Shown piece by piece: positions 45,523-53,945 of a DNA stretch of 64,000 bases (position 1 is the stretch's first letter; the number at the start of each line of letters is the position of its first letter). The DNA lies in NCBI RefSeq assembly GCF_001999305.1, contig NZ_MLHQ01000011.1, forward strand, positions 1-64,000, read 5' to 3'. Made by a program: the position numbers and the translations under genes. A model generated the notes under the pieces. The model was given only the letters and a program-made list of their open reading frames with translations. It was not told the origin of the DNA and made no database searches. Source of the stretch: Rodentibacter myodis (GTDB taxonomy: Bacteria > Pseudomonadota > Gammaproteobacteria > Enterobacterales > Pasteurellaceae).

Positions 45523-46374
45523 ATGGGAATGCGAGATTTTCAACGCCGAATGCAGGCATTAGCACAAATTAATCAAACCACAGAAAACCACACACAACAA
45601 AGTGCGGTTGCCACACAGGGTAAAGATTATGCCGTACTTGAAATTGCCTGTAAAAACGATGTAAACGCCGTACGTGCATTCCCAACACGAGCCGAAAAGA
45701 ACGACTACAAACGCAATCGCTTTTTACCAAAGTGGTTGCCGTTTGTTGAACAATATTTTGAACAAGGAACAATCTATCAAAATGATTATTTGGTTTATTG
45801 CATTGTGTATTTGTTTGACATTGCTGATTTTGACCGAGCCTTGTCACTGGCTGAAAAAGCAATTTTACAAAATCAAGCAATGCCGGAAGGGTGGCAAACC
45901 ACCTTACCAAACTTTGTCGCCGACCAAATCTACAACTGGACAGACAAAACCGCCGCAGCCGGTCAATCCGTTGAGCCATATTTTGCACAAACTTTTAAAA
46001 ACGTGGCGACCCAATGGCAACTACACGAAATTGTCAAAGCAAAATGGCTAAAACTGGCAGCGGCCCTGCTCTTACGCACCCCACAGGGCAAAGTACAGGC
46101 AAGTGGGATTGATGATGCCGAAACCCTCGTACTTGCCATTCAACTGTGCAACCGCGCTTTCCAATTAAACCCAAAAGCCGGTGTAAAAAATATGATTGAA
46201 CGTTGCGCAATGCGTTTAAATGCATTGGCAAAAGCGGGCGAATATGATCCCAACAGTCTTCCCCAAGTGGCGGGCTTGAGTTTGAAACAAACCCAAATTG
46301 ATTTTGACAAGGTGATTGAAAAACTCACAGCCCGCCCACTCTTAAACAATGATAACGGGGGAGAGAATGTTTAA
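45523..46374 (+). CDS. Terminase small subunit / endonuclease (P2 gpM family)
   Basis: The 283-residue protein has the gpM features: YAVLEIACKNDVNAVRAFPTRAEKNDYKRN near 35-65, FLPKWLPFVEQYF, and NFVADQIYNWTDKTAAAGQSVEPYF near 127-151. It recognises cos DNA with the large subunit. An uptake sequence (AAAGTGCGGTT) lies near 45600 in the coding region. Confidence 0.9.
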   Translation: MGMRDFQRRMQALAQINQTTENHTQQSAVATQGKDYAVLEIACKNDVNAVRAFPTRAEKNDYKRNRFLPKWLPFVEQYFEQGTIYQNDYLVYCIVYLFDIADFDRALSLAEKAILQNQAMPEGWQTTLPNFVADQIYNWTDKTAAAGQSVEPYFAQTFKNVATQWQLHEIVKAKWLKLAAALLLRTPQGKVQASGIDDAETLVLAIQLCNRAFQLNPKAGVKNMIERCAMRLNALAKAGEYDPNSLPQVAGLSLKQTQIDFDKVIEKLTARPLLNNDNGGENV

Positions 46375-46819
46375 CGGCAGAACACAAGATTATGACGACA
46401 CCGTAATAAGCAATAGTGGCTTTTGGTGTGATGTGTCGATCGAAGAGTTTCAAAAACAACGTGCTATTCCCCTGCAAATTCCGGTGGAAATGGTGAAAAC
46501 CGTCTTAGTTGCCGCAATGCAAGGCGTTAACCTTGATTTGGTTACGGTGGAAGAAAATTATCGCCAAAGTGCGGTCAATTCTGTGCGAGAAATTTCAAGC
46601 CAAAGTATTAATGGCGAAAACTACGCGGAAACCCTTTACAAAAAAGCGGTATTCGCTCGCGCTAAAGCGGAATTATTACCGGAATTTAACACCCTTTCAG
46701 GGCGGGAAATTCATCAAAATCGTGAATACGTGGCAGAACAAAAAAGCCTATTAGCGGAAGCAACCCACGCTATTCGCACCTTAAAAGGCAAAAAACGGGG
46801 ATCAGTATGGCTACTGTAA
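46367..46819 (+). CDS. Head completion/stabilisation protein (P2 gpL family)
   Basis: The 150-residue gpL-type protein closes the head after packaging. ATG 46367 follows GGGGGAGAGA and overlaps the end of gpM by eight bases. The family start is ISNSGFWCDVSIEEFQKQRAIP. An uptake sequence is near 46567. Confidence 0.88.
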   Translation: MFNGRTQDYDDTVISNSGFWCDVSIEEFQKQRAIPLQIPVEMVKTVLVAAMQGVNLDLVTVEENYRQSAVNSVREISSQSINGENYAETLYKKAVFARAKAELLPEFNTLSGREIHQNREYVAEQKSLLAEATHAIRTLKGKKRGSVWLL

Positions 46820-47310
46820 AAAAGATGTTGTACCAACAATTAACAGATTTCCTGCTCACCAAGCTACCGAAACGCTATCACGGCAATTTTTATAGTTGGA
46901 TTGAAGACGGCAAATTACTCAATGAAGGGCGACAAGTTACCGATAACGGAATAGAAGTGTGCCATTTGTCCTACAACGGCGTATTTCACTTTGAGGCGTT
47001 GCCATTCAACGAAATTTCACCGGCTTATTTAATGGCATTTATTCAAGTATGGGTAAACGAAAACGATCCAATGCGGGATATTTTAGGTTATGACGAAATC
47101 CCCTTTGATTTAGACATTATTGACGATAACACCGCAGATGTCATTTTTACCATTGCTTTTCGTGAACCACTCACGGCAATGAAGTTCAGCAAAGGCGAAT
47201 TACAAATTGATGGTGAAAATTATCGGTTAGATAACATTGAGGTGTTTACCGCTGCTGAAATTGATCTTGTTGTAAGGATTGAAAATGAAAATTCAAATGG
47301 GGATCGATAG
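46807..47310 (+). CDS. Tail completion protein (P2 gpR family)
   Basis: The 167-residue protein starts within the end of the gpL gene (13-base overlap). GVFHFEALPFNEISPAYLMAFIQVWVNEND near 57-86 matches the gpR family, which finishes the tail top where it joins the head. Confidence 0.85.
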   Translation: MATVKKMLYQQLTDFLLTKLPKRYHGNFYSWIEDGKLLNEGRQVTDNGIEVCHLSYNGVFHFEALPFNEISPAYLMAFIQVWVNENDPMRDILGYDEIPFDLDIIDDNTADVIFTIAFREPLTAMKFSKGELQIDGENYRLDNIEVFTAAEIDLVVRIENENSNGDR

Positions 47311-47968
47311 AAACGATTTAAAAAAGTTTCTGAAAGATCTTGAAATTATCGCACTCCCCGATAAGAAAAAACGTGAAATTCTTATTCGATCTTTGCAGAT
47401 GATTAAACGCCAAGCAGTAAAAACTGCATCAAACCAACGTGATCCTATGGGAACAGGTTGGAAAAAACGCAAAAACGGTACGGCAAAAATGCTACGCCGC
47501 ATTGCAAAACTGGCAAATAGTAAAGCGGAAAAAAACAAAGGGGCATTGTTCTATAAGCAAAAACGAACTGGTGAAATTGCACAAGAACATCAAGAAGGGA
47601 TTCCACACTTATTCAAAAAAACGGAATTTACCGGAAAAAATAAAGGTGGCATAGGTTCCGACCCCTGCACCTTGCGCCAAGCGAAAAAATTAAAAGATTT
47701 AGGTTATACCGTAGCAAACGGTAAAACAAAAGGGGGCAAAGCAAAACGCAGAAAGCCCACATTAAGTGAAATTCGTAGCACTTTATCACGTGCAAAAGCG
47801 AGTTTAATTATTCGTAAGTTAGAAGAAAAAAACGGAATGAACCCAAGTAAACATTTAACACAATGGATTATTCCAACAGAAAAACGGGCTTTCTTAGATA
47901 CACGTGATGAAGAAAACGCCAAAATTATTTTGGCAGAAATTCAAAAATATACCCAAAAACAACAATAA
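47285..47968 (+). CDS. Phage virion morphogenesis protein (P2 gpS family)
   Basis: The 227-residue basic protein has the gpS pattern KREILIRSLQMIKRQAVKTASNQRDPMGTGWKKRK near 33-67. ATG 47285 with AAGGA upstream is chosen over TTG 47279. It acts in tail completion and overlaps the gpR gene by 26 bases. The C-terminal 100 residues are longer than in P2 gpS (150 residues), as in HP1-type phages. Confidence 0.83.
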   Translation: MKIQMGIDRNDLKKFLKDLEIIALPDKKKREILIRSLQMIKRQAVKTASNQRDPMGTGWKKRKNGTAKMLRRIAKLANSKAEKNKGALFYKQKRTGEIAQEHQEGIPHLFKKTEFTGKNKGGIGSDPCTLRQAKKLKDLGYTVANGKTKGGKAKRRKPTLSEIRSTLSRAKASLIIRKLEEKNGMNPSKHLTQWIIPTEKRAFLDTRDEENAKIILAEIQKYTQKQQ

Positions 47969-47982
47969 GAGGACAGTAAAAA

Positions 47983-49113
47983 ATGTTCCCATCCGTACAA
48001 ATTAACGCCCTTAATCAATTAAGCGGTGAATCCAAAGAAATTGAACGCCACGCGTTGTTTGTTGGCGTGGGTGAAGTCAATGCCGGCAAACTGTTGGCAC
48101 TTACACCCGATTCGGATTTTGACAAAGTCTTCGGTGAAACGGAAACCGAGTTAAAAAAACAAGTGCGTGCGGCAATGTTAAATGCCGGTCAAAACTGGTT
48201 TGCCCACGTTTACATTGCGCAAGAAGAAGGTTACGACTTTATTGACTGTGTCAAAAAAGCCAATCAAACCGACTCTTTTGAATATTGTGTCAATACGCAT
48301 TATTTGGGCGTAGATAAAGTAGCGATCAATAAGCTGCAAGAATGTTATGCGGAATTATTAGCGAAATTTGGTCGCCGCACATTCTTCATTCAAGCCGTGC
48401 AAGGCATTAACCGTGATGAATCGGACGGTGAAAACTGGGAGCAATATGTGCAAAAGCTCACTACATTGCAACAAACCCTCGTTGCCGATCACGTGTGCTT
48501 AACGCCGTTACTTTTTGGCAATGAGGCGGGGGTATTGGCGGGGCGTTTGGCAAATCGTGCCGTGACCGTTGCCGATAGCCCGGCACGGGTGCAAACAGGG
48601 GCATTAGTTAGTCTTGGCAATGCAGAAAAACCGTTAGATAAAGACGGCAATGAATTAACTCTTGCGCATCTTAAATCGCTAGAAAGTGCGCGTTATTCCG
48701 TGCCGATGTGGTATCCGGACTATGACGGCTATTACTGGTCGGATGGTCGCACATTGGACGTAGAAGGCGGTGATTATCAAGTCATTGAAAACGTGCGGGT
48801 GGTTGACAAAGTGGCGCGCAAAGTGCGGTTGTTAGCGATTGCCAAAATTGCCGATCGTTCCTTTAATTCCACTGTATCCAGTACGGAATATCACAAAAGC
48901 TATTTTGCCAAACCGCTGCGTGATATGAGTAAATCCGCAACCATTAACGGCAAAGATTTTCCGGGTGAATGTATGCCGCCAAAAGATGATGCCATTACGA
49001 TTGTTTGGCACAGCAAAACCAAAGTTACGCTTTACATTAAAGTGCGTCCTTATGATTGCCCGAAAGACATCACGGCAAACATTTTCTTAGATTTAGAAAG
49101 TTTAGGAGATTAA
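47983..49113 (+). CDS. Tail sheath protein (DUF2586 family)
   Basis: The 376-residue protein resembles the contractile sheath of HP1-type phages, not the longer P2 FI protein. QINALNQLSGESKEIERHALFVGVG at the start and SKSATINGKDFPGECMPPKDDAI near 310-332 are characteristic. The contractile tail identity agrees with the tube gene right after it. Confidence 0.85.
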   Translation: MFPSVQINALNQLSGESKEIERHALFVGVGEVNAGKLLALTPDSDFDKVFGETETELKKQVRAAMLNAGQNWFAHVYIAQEEGYDFIDCVKKANQTDSFEYCVNTHYLGVDKVAINKLQECYAELLAKFGRRTFFIQAVQGINRDESDGENWEQYVQKLTTLQQTLVADHVCLTPLLFGNEAGVLAGRLANRAVTVADSPARVQTGALVSLGNAEKPLDKDGNELTLAHLKSLESARYSVPMWYPDYDGYYWSDGRTLDVEGGDYQVIENVRVVDKVARKVRLLAIAKIADRSFNSTVSSTEYHKSYFAKPLRDMSKSATINGKDFPGECMPPKDDAITIVWHSKTKVTLYIKVRPYDCPKDITANIFLDLESLGD

Positions 49114-49116
49114 AAA

Positions 49117-49569
49117 ATGGAACGAATCAGCGGAATGAGTTTTGACTTTTATTTGTTCGGTTTCCCGATTCACGCCGAATCGATCAGCCTGTCTATCACC
49201 GATAACAGCGCAGTAGCATTAACTCGCGGTATTCCCGATGGTTGGGTAAGTGGTGATGTGGCGGCAGAAGGTGAAATTGAATTAGATGAAAAAAACTTTA
49301 ACAAAATTGCCACGGCCGCCGCTGCATCCGGTAGCTATCGCAGTATTCCGGAAACGGATTTCACCTTTTTTGCTATGCGTGGCGGTGTACGTTCAAAAGT
49401 AGAAACCTTCGGCAACAAACTTATTTTGACCGATATTTTGAATATCGATCCAAAAGGCGGGGCAAAAACCACGAAAAAAATTAAATATTTTGTGACAAGC
49501 CCCGATTTTGTACGCATTAACGGCGTGCCGTATTTATCCGATGAAGACACTCGCGATCTTATCGGCTAA
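49117..49569 (+). CDS. Tail tube protein (DUF2597 family)
   Basis: The 150-residue protein begins RISGMSFDFYLFGFPIHAESISLSI and has the all-beta character of tube subunits. It starts three bases after the sheath stop, the standard sheath-tube order. The following 49570-49658 gap contains an uptake sequence inside a long imperfect inverted repeat (ATTTAGG at 49574, CCTAAAT at 49636). Confidence 0.85.
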   Translation: MERISGMSFDFYLFGFPIHAESISLSITDNSAVALTRGIPDGWVSGDVAAEGEIELDEKNFNKIATAAAASGSYRSIPETDFTFFAMRGGVRSKVETFGNKLILTDILNIDPKGGAKTTKKIKYFVTSPDFVRINGVPYLSDEDTRDLIG

Positions 49570-49658
49570 CCCAATTTAGGCGACCGATCGTGCTGACGTA
49601 TAACAACAATAAATCTAAGCAAGTGCGGTCGGTTTCCTAAATGTTTTGAGGGATTTTT

Positions 49659-49895
49659 ATGAGTAATAAAGTAGATGGCGTAACGCCCTTTGTCGGTTCA
49701 ATAATTGCGCTTATTTCAAGTTTAACCTTGGGCGAATGGTATGCATTATTCGGGATTTTGTTCGGCGCAATTTCCGTATGGATAGCTTACCGAAAATACA
49801 AAGAAGATGTTGCCGTTCGTAAAGAAGAATTGGCTTACAAAATGTTAGTGGCAAAAATTGAAGCAAAAAAATTAGGAATTCATACCGATGAGTAA
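49659..49895 (+). CDS. Holin
   Basis: The 78-residue protein has a short N-terminus, two hydrophobic segments (about 9-25 and 28-45) and a charged, Lys-rich C-terminus, the form of HP1-type holins. It is directly followed, with an 8-base overlap, by the lysozyme gene. GAGGG precedes the ATG. Confidence 0.83.
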   Translation: MSNKVDGVTPFVGSIIALISSLTLGEWYALFGILFGAISVWIAYRKYKEDVAVRKEELAYKMLVAKIEAKKLGIHTDE

Positions 49896-50448
49896 AAAAT
49901 TTGGTGCAATGATTGTTTGTTCGGCAATCGCCGTAGCGGCGGCATTTTACACACAGCAGGAAAATTTACCCAAACACGAACAAAACCAAGTCAGCCTTCA
50001 AGCGGTTCATATGATTGTAAATTTAGAAGGTTGTACCCGCAATCCTTACAAATGCCCTGCTGATGTATGGACGAATGGTGTGGGCAACACCCACAACGTT
50101 GATAAAAATAAAATTCTCACTATTGATGACGTGGCAACGGATTTACGGCGAAACATTAAAGAGGCGGAAAATTGTATCAATGCGGATTTTAACGGTAGAA
50201 AGATGAACCAAGGACAATATGATGCAATGGTGTCATTAGCCTTTAATGTGGGATGTGGCAACATCAAACATTATTACAACAAAAAATTAGGTAAATCAGT
50301 ACAAACCACCCTTTACCGTGCCGCTAATGCAGAAAACTGGGAATTAATGTGCAATCACATTTCCGATTTCAACAAAGCCGGTGGCAAAGTGTTGAAAGGC
50401 TTGCAACGCCGCCGGGAAAAAGAAAAAGCAATGTGTTTGGGGAAGTAA
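49888..50448 (+). CDS. Endolysin (GH24 lysozyme with N-terminal signal-anchor)
   Basis: The 186-residue muramidase has the phage lysozyme triad Glu47-8 residues-Cys56-5 residues-Thr62, in which Cys replaces the Asp of T4 lysozyme as in P21-type enzymes. The N-terminal segment (residues 5-20, GAMIVCSAIAVAAAFY) is weakly hydrophobic and rich in Ala, the form of a SAR signal-anchor-release domain, with Cys11 and further Cys residues that may isomerise on release. It breaks peptidoglycan at lysis. Confidence 0.9.
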   Translation: MSKKFGAMIVCSAIAVAAAFYTQQENLPKHEQNQVSLQAVHMIVNLEGCTRNPYKCPADVWTNGVGNTHNVDKNKILTIDDVATDLRRNIKEAENCINADFNGRKMNQGQYDAMVSLAFNVGCGNIKHYYNKKLGKSVQTTLYRAANAENWELMCNHISDFNKAGGKVLKGLQRRREKEKAMCLGK

Positions 50449-50781
50449 ATGAATTTTAAACCACTTTTAATCGGCTCATTGCTTATTGTATTTGTTGGGG
50501 CTATTGGTTCTGCCTTGCATTACAAAAAACAAGCGGAAACAACCGCACTTTTATTAATGCAAAGCGAGCAAACCCTCAAACAAAATGTGGCAATGTTACA
50601 ACGGTATGAAAGCCAAAATGCCGAACTTACCGCCCAATTAAACCGAGCGAACAAACAAGCCGAATTACGCCGGCAACAACTAAAGGACGTGCTAAACAAT
50701 GCAGAAAATAAAATTTGGAGTGATGGGCGTGTGCCTGCCGATGTTGCTGGCGTGTTCAACAACCGAACCAAAACCAAATAA
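50449..50781 (+). CDS. Inner-membrane spanin (Rz-like)
   Basis: The 110-residue protein has one N-terminal membrane segment (about 5-22) and a long periplasmic coiled coil rich in Gln, Glu and Ala. It starts directly after the lysozyme stop. The lipoprotein partner begins inside it in another frame at 50699. Together they join inner and outer membranes at the last step of lysis. Confidence 0.85.
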   Translation: MNFKPLLIGSLLIVFVGAIGSALHYKKQAETTALLLMQSEQTLKQNVAMLQRYESQNAELTAQLNRANKQAELRRQQLKDVLNNAENKIWSDGRVPADVAGVFNNRTKTK

Positions 50782-50971
50782 TTTACGGCTAATTTGCCCG
50801 CAAACTACCGAATGTCGCCCATTACAGGTGAACATTCAAACTAACGGCGATTTAGCCGAAGGATTAAATCAGGCGTTAGAACGTCTTGAAATTTGCACCG
50901 TGGCTTATTCCGCCATAAACAAGTGCATCACCGATTTTAATAACCAAAATAGAAACCAAAAGGAAAACTAA
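50699..50971 (+). CDS. Outer-membrane lipoprotein spanin (Rz1-like)
   Basis: The 90-residue frame starts within the spanin gene in a different frame and has a lipobox LLAC with Cys19, then a Pro-containing, short periplasmic region with three further Cys (near residues 34, 39, 66). This is the embedded Rz1 arrangement, extended past the end of Rz. It is longer than lambda Rz1 (60 residues). Confidence 0.85.
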   Translation: MQKIKFGVMGVCLPMLLACSTTEPKPNNLRLICPQTTECRPLQVNIQTNGDLAEGLNQALERLEICTVAYSAINKCITDFNNQNRNQKEN

Positions 50972-50972
50972 A

Positions 50973-51281
50973 ATGGAAAAAACACAAGCGCAAACCTTAC
51001 TTGAAAAACTCACCGGCAATCTTAAAGATTCTGTGGTGTTAAATATTGCCGGCACGGATTTCACCTTTATTCGTGATAACAGTGCTTTCGATCAAATGAT
51101 CAATGATATGGGCGAACGCAACAAAGTCACCCCATTCAAAGATTACTTGTTGGCAATCGTGGCACGTGAACAAAAAGCAGAATTACTTGAAATTATCAAT
51201 GTGCCGGGCTTGGCAATGAAAATTGCAGGTAAAGTTAATGAAATCTTTGTACCGGAAATTGACATTACCGTAAAAAACTAA
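50973..51281 (+). CDS. Tail assembly chaperone, upstream frame
   Basis: The 102-residue helical protein lies directly before the tape measure gene, the place of P2 gpE and lambda gpG. It ends GTA AAA AAC TAA, so a slippery heptamer A_AAA_AAC (51272-51278) lies exactly at the stop codon. This gives the short form; a -1 slip gives the long form that includes 51278-51460. Confidence 0.8.
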   Translation: MEKTQAQTLLEKLTGNLKDSVVLNIAGTDFTFIRDNSAFDQMINDMGERNKVTPFKDYLLAIVAREQKAELLEIINVPGLAMKIAGKVNEIFVPEIDITVKN

Positions 51282-51460
51282 CCGCGCGTGTGGAAAGCAT
51301 TGAACGCAATGGTTTATCACAAGCCATTGCGTTGCGTATGCACTACTTACCACACGCCGATAACAGCGATCACAACCTAGCACGCGCCATATGGCTGCAT
51401 AAACAATATTTTGAACAACAGGCAAACGCCGTGGCAAGCGGTATCGCCAAGGTATTTTAG
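51278..51460 (+). CDS. Tail assembly chaperone, -1 frameshift extension
   Basis: After a -1 slip at A_AAA_AAC, translation continues CTA ACC GCG CGT GTG GAA and ends at TAG 51458-51460, adding about 60 residues (ending ANAVASGIAKVF). This frame has no good start of its own and its peptide looks coding. It matches the E+E' scheme of P2 and G/GT of lambda. Slippage is predicted, not shown. Confidence 0.75.
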   Translation, partial: LTARVESIERNGLSQAIALRMHYLPHADNSDHNLARAIWLHKQYFEQQANAVASGIAKVF

Positions 51461-51470
51461 GATTTAATTA

Positions 51471-53606
51471 ATGGCAATTCAGGGGCTTGAATACATCATC
51501 AGCTTAACGGATCAACTATCAGCACCGCTTAAGGGCGTGATGAAAAGTATCGATCAATTAGGCAAACGTGGTGAAGATGCAATGAAACGCATCGGGCTAG
51601 GTGCTGCCGGTGTAATTGCAACGGGAGCGGCATTAAAAAGTGCGCTTGATCCTGCCATTGATTTTAATCGTGCTTTGAATGAAATCAAAGCAACTGGGCG
51701 GGACGAAAAAGGACTTAGCAAAATCACTGATTTCGCCCTTGATTTTTCCGCAACTTATGGCGGGGCAGCAACCGATGTAGTTAACTCAACCAATGAAATT
51801 GCCCGTGCTATTGACGGTTTAACGGATAGTGAATTAATCGCCTTTTCCAAAAGCTCAAATATCTTAGCTAAAGCTACCGGTTCTGATGTTAAAGCGATGG
51901 GTTCTTATATTTCCCAGTTATACGGCATTTTTGGTGATGAAGCGGCAAAAATTGGTAAAGAAAAATGGGTTGAGCAAATTTCAGCACAAGCCACCGTAAC
52001 GGCAAATAAATTCAAGTCATCGGGCGAATCGTTAATGCAGGCTTATACCAATTTAGGTTCTTCTGCTAAAGATCACGGTATTAAAACTGCAGAGCAATTC
52101 GCCATTATTGGTAACTTGCAAAACGTATTTGAAGGTGGGCTTGCCGGGACAAAATATGCCGCATTTCTGAATGGTGCGGTAAAAGCACAGAAAAAACTCG
52201 GACTTTCTTTCCTTGATTCACAAGGAAAGATGTTACCGATTATTGATATTCTGCAAAAAATCAAAAGTAAATATGGTGAGTTAAATTCAGAAAATTTATA
52301 CGAACTGCAAAAAGCCTTTGGGACAAAAGAAGCGGCGCAAGTCATCAATAATCTTTTGCCGAAAATAGATTCATTAAAAGCCGATATTGCAGAAATCGAC
52401 AAAATGAAAACCCTTGATGATGCCATCGCAATATCAAAAACGGTGACAGATTCGTGGATGCGTTTTCAAGCGATTTTTCAAAATATTCAAATAGCCATTG
52501 GCACACAGGTTTTAGCAAAACTTGAACCGATTATGAACAGAATTGCCGATATGGGACAGGAATTTGTCAAATGGTTACGCACCTATAAAAATATCGCTCG
52601 TTGGATTGGCTATGTCGTGGGGGCATTAATTGGTTTCACCGGGTTAACCGCCGCACTCACCTTGATGAGTGGTGTTGTCTCTGCAATTGGTGTGGCATTC
52701 GCTTTTTTAATCAGTCCTGTGATGTTAGTTACCACCGCAGTGATTGCGTTAGGTGTTGTGATCTATAAAAACTATGCTGAATTTATGGAATTTATCGGCG
52801 GCTTTATTACCGGCTTTAAATTAGCGGGTGTCTCATTCGATCCTTTATTTTCTGCTTTCTCATTAGTATGGGGCGCGTTACAAAAAATAGGTGCAACGAT
52901 TTGGCGCATTATGGGATTATTTAGTGGTGCATCCGATTCCGCATACACGTTCCAACAATTTGGTGTCGATCTGGGCTACGCATTAGGTGTGGTATTTAAT
53001 ACTATTTTTGATGTCATTGAGTTAGTGGCACACGGATTTAATTTTGTCGCAAATGTATTTGCTATTGTGACAAATGCATTAATTGAGGGTTGGACGGCAA
53101 TTACAACACTTTGGGACAGCGATAAACCAATCGAAAGTTTCTTAAATATTGCAAAAGCATTAAGCAAAATTTTCTTAAAAGCATTTCGAGGTATCGTCAA
53201 TTCATTTACCGAAGTGATCAACTTTGTTATCACGAAAGCTAATACCTTACCGGGCATCAATATTCCACTTATTCCGAAGTGGGAAGATCCGGATTTACCC
53301 CAAATTCCTCAAAATGTGACCGGGTTAAGCACATCAGTTGGTACACAAGTTCTACAAATGCAAAATCAATTTGGTGCATTGAATGCTATTCCAAAACTTG
53401 AGTTAAATCCAACACAAAAATTTGAATTAGGCGAACAAACTAAACCTCAATTAACAAAAATGCCTAATGGTTCTGTAACTAAAACACTGACACAAAATCA
53501 ACACACAACCAAAAATATTAATTATGGTGGCGTAACCATTCACTCAAATAATGGTGAAAAAGTATGGCAAGAAATGCGCAATCGTGAACAACTTGCAGCG
53601 GGGTGA
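51471..53606 (+). CDS. Tail tape measure protein
   Basis: The 711-residue TP901-type protein sets tail length. It has a helical N-terminus with KGVMKSIDQLGKRGEDAMKRIG, a TMP domain (about 60-330) and a hydrophobic stretch near 370-430 (VVGALIGFTGLTAALTLMSG and following) that may help DNA cross the inner membrane. It follows the chaperone pair by 10 bases. Confidence 0.92.
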   Translation: MAIQGLEYIISLTDQLSAPLKGVMKSIDQLGKRGEDAMKRIGLGAAGVIATGAALKSALDPAIDFNRALNEIKATGRDEKGLSKITDFALDFSATYGGAATDVVNSTNEIARAIDGLTDSELIAFSKSSNILAKATGSDVKAMGSYISQLYGIFGDEAAKIGKEKWVEQISAQATVTANKFKSSGESLMQAYTNLGSSAKDHGIKTAEQFAIIGNLQNVFEGGLAGTKYAAFLNGAVKAQKKLGLSFLDSQGKMLPIIDILQKIKSKYGELNSENLYELQKAFGTKEAAQVINNLLPKIDSLKADIAEIDKMKTLDDAIAISKTVTDSWMRFQAIFQNIQIAIGTQVLAKLEPIMNRIADMGQEFVKWLRTYKNIARWIGYVVGALIGFTGLTAALTLMSGVVSAIGVAFAFLISPVMLVTTAVIALGVVIYKNYAEFMEFIGGFITGFKLAGVSFDPLFSAFSLVWGALQKIGATIWRIMGLFSGASDSAYTFQQFGVDLGYALGVVFNTIFDVIELVAHGFNFVANVFAIVTNALIEGWTAITTLWDSDKPIESFLNIAKALSKIFLKAFRGIVNSFTEVINFVITKANTLPGINIPLIPKWEDPDLPQIPQNVTGLSTSVGTQVLQMQNQFGALNAIPKLELNPTQKFELGEQTKPQLTKMPNGSVTKTLTQNQHTTKNINYGGVTIHSNNGEKVWQEMRNREQLAAG

Positions 53607-53609
53607 TAA

Positions 53610-53945
53610 ATGGAAAAACTTTATTTCGATCTGCTTATCACCGGTGAAGACATTACGTTAGATAGTGGCAATCAACCCATTATTTGTAATAACCGTATAT
53701 CCATTGCGCAAGATATTAAGCACGCCATTTTAGAAAGCGGGCTTGCCACACAATTAATTGCCGAGCGATCCCGCATTTTACGCCGAGATATTATTTTGCA
53801 GATGGTGCTTTTGGTTGAAGAAGATGTGCGGTTGATCCCCGGTACGGTATCCATTATTGAAGAAAAATTAGGGCAATTATTCATCACTGCCGATACTTAC
53901 GAATTTGGACGATTAGACGAATTGGAGTTACGTCTCAATGAGTGA
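53610..53945 (+). CDS. Baseplate protein (DUF2590 family)
   Basis: A 111-residue protein, MEKLYFDLLITGEDITLDSGNQPIICNNRISIAQDIKHAILESG at its start, similar to the small gpW/gp25-like baseplate wedge proteins. It begins three bases after tape measure and overlaps gpJ by eight bases. Confidence 0.8.
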   Translation: MEKLYFDLLITGEDITLDSGNQPIICNNRISIAQDIKHAILESGLATQLIAERSRILRRDIILQMVLLVEEDVRLIPGTVSIIEEKLGQLFITADTYEFGRLDELELRLNE

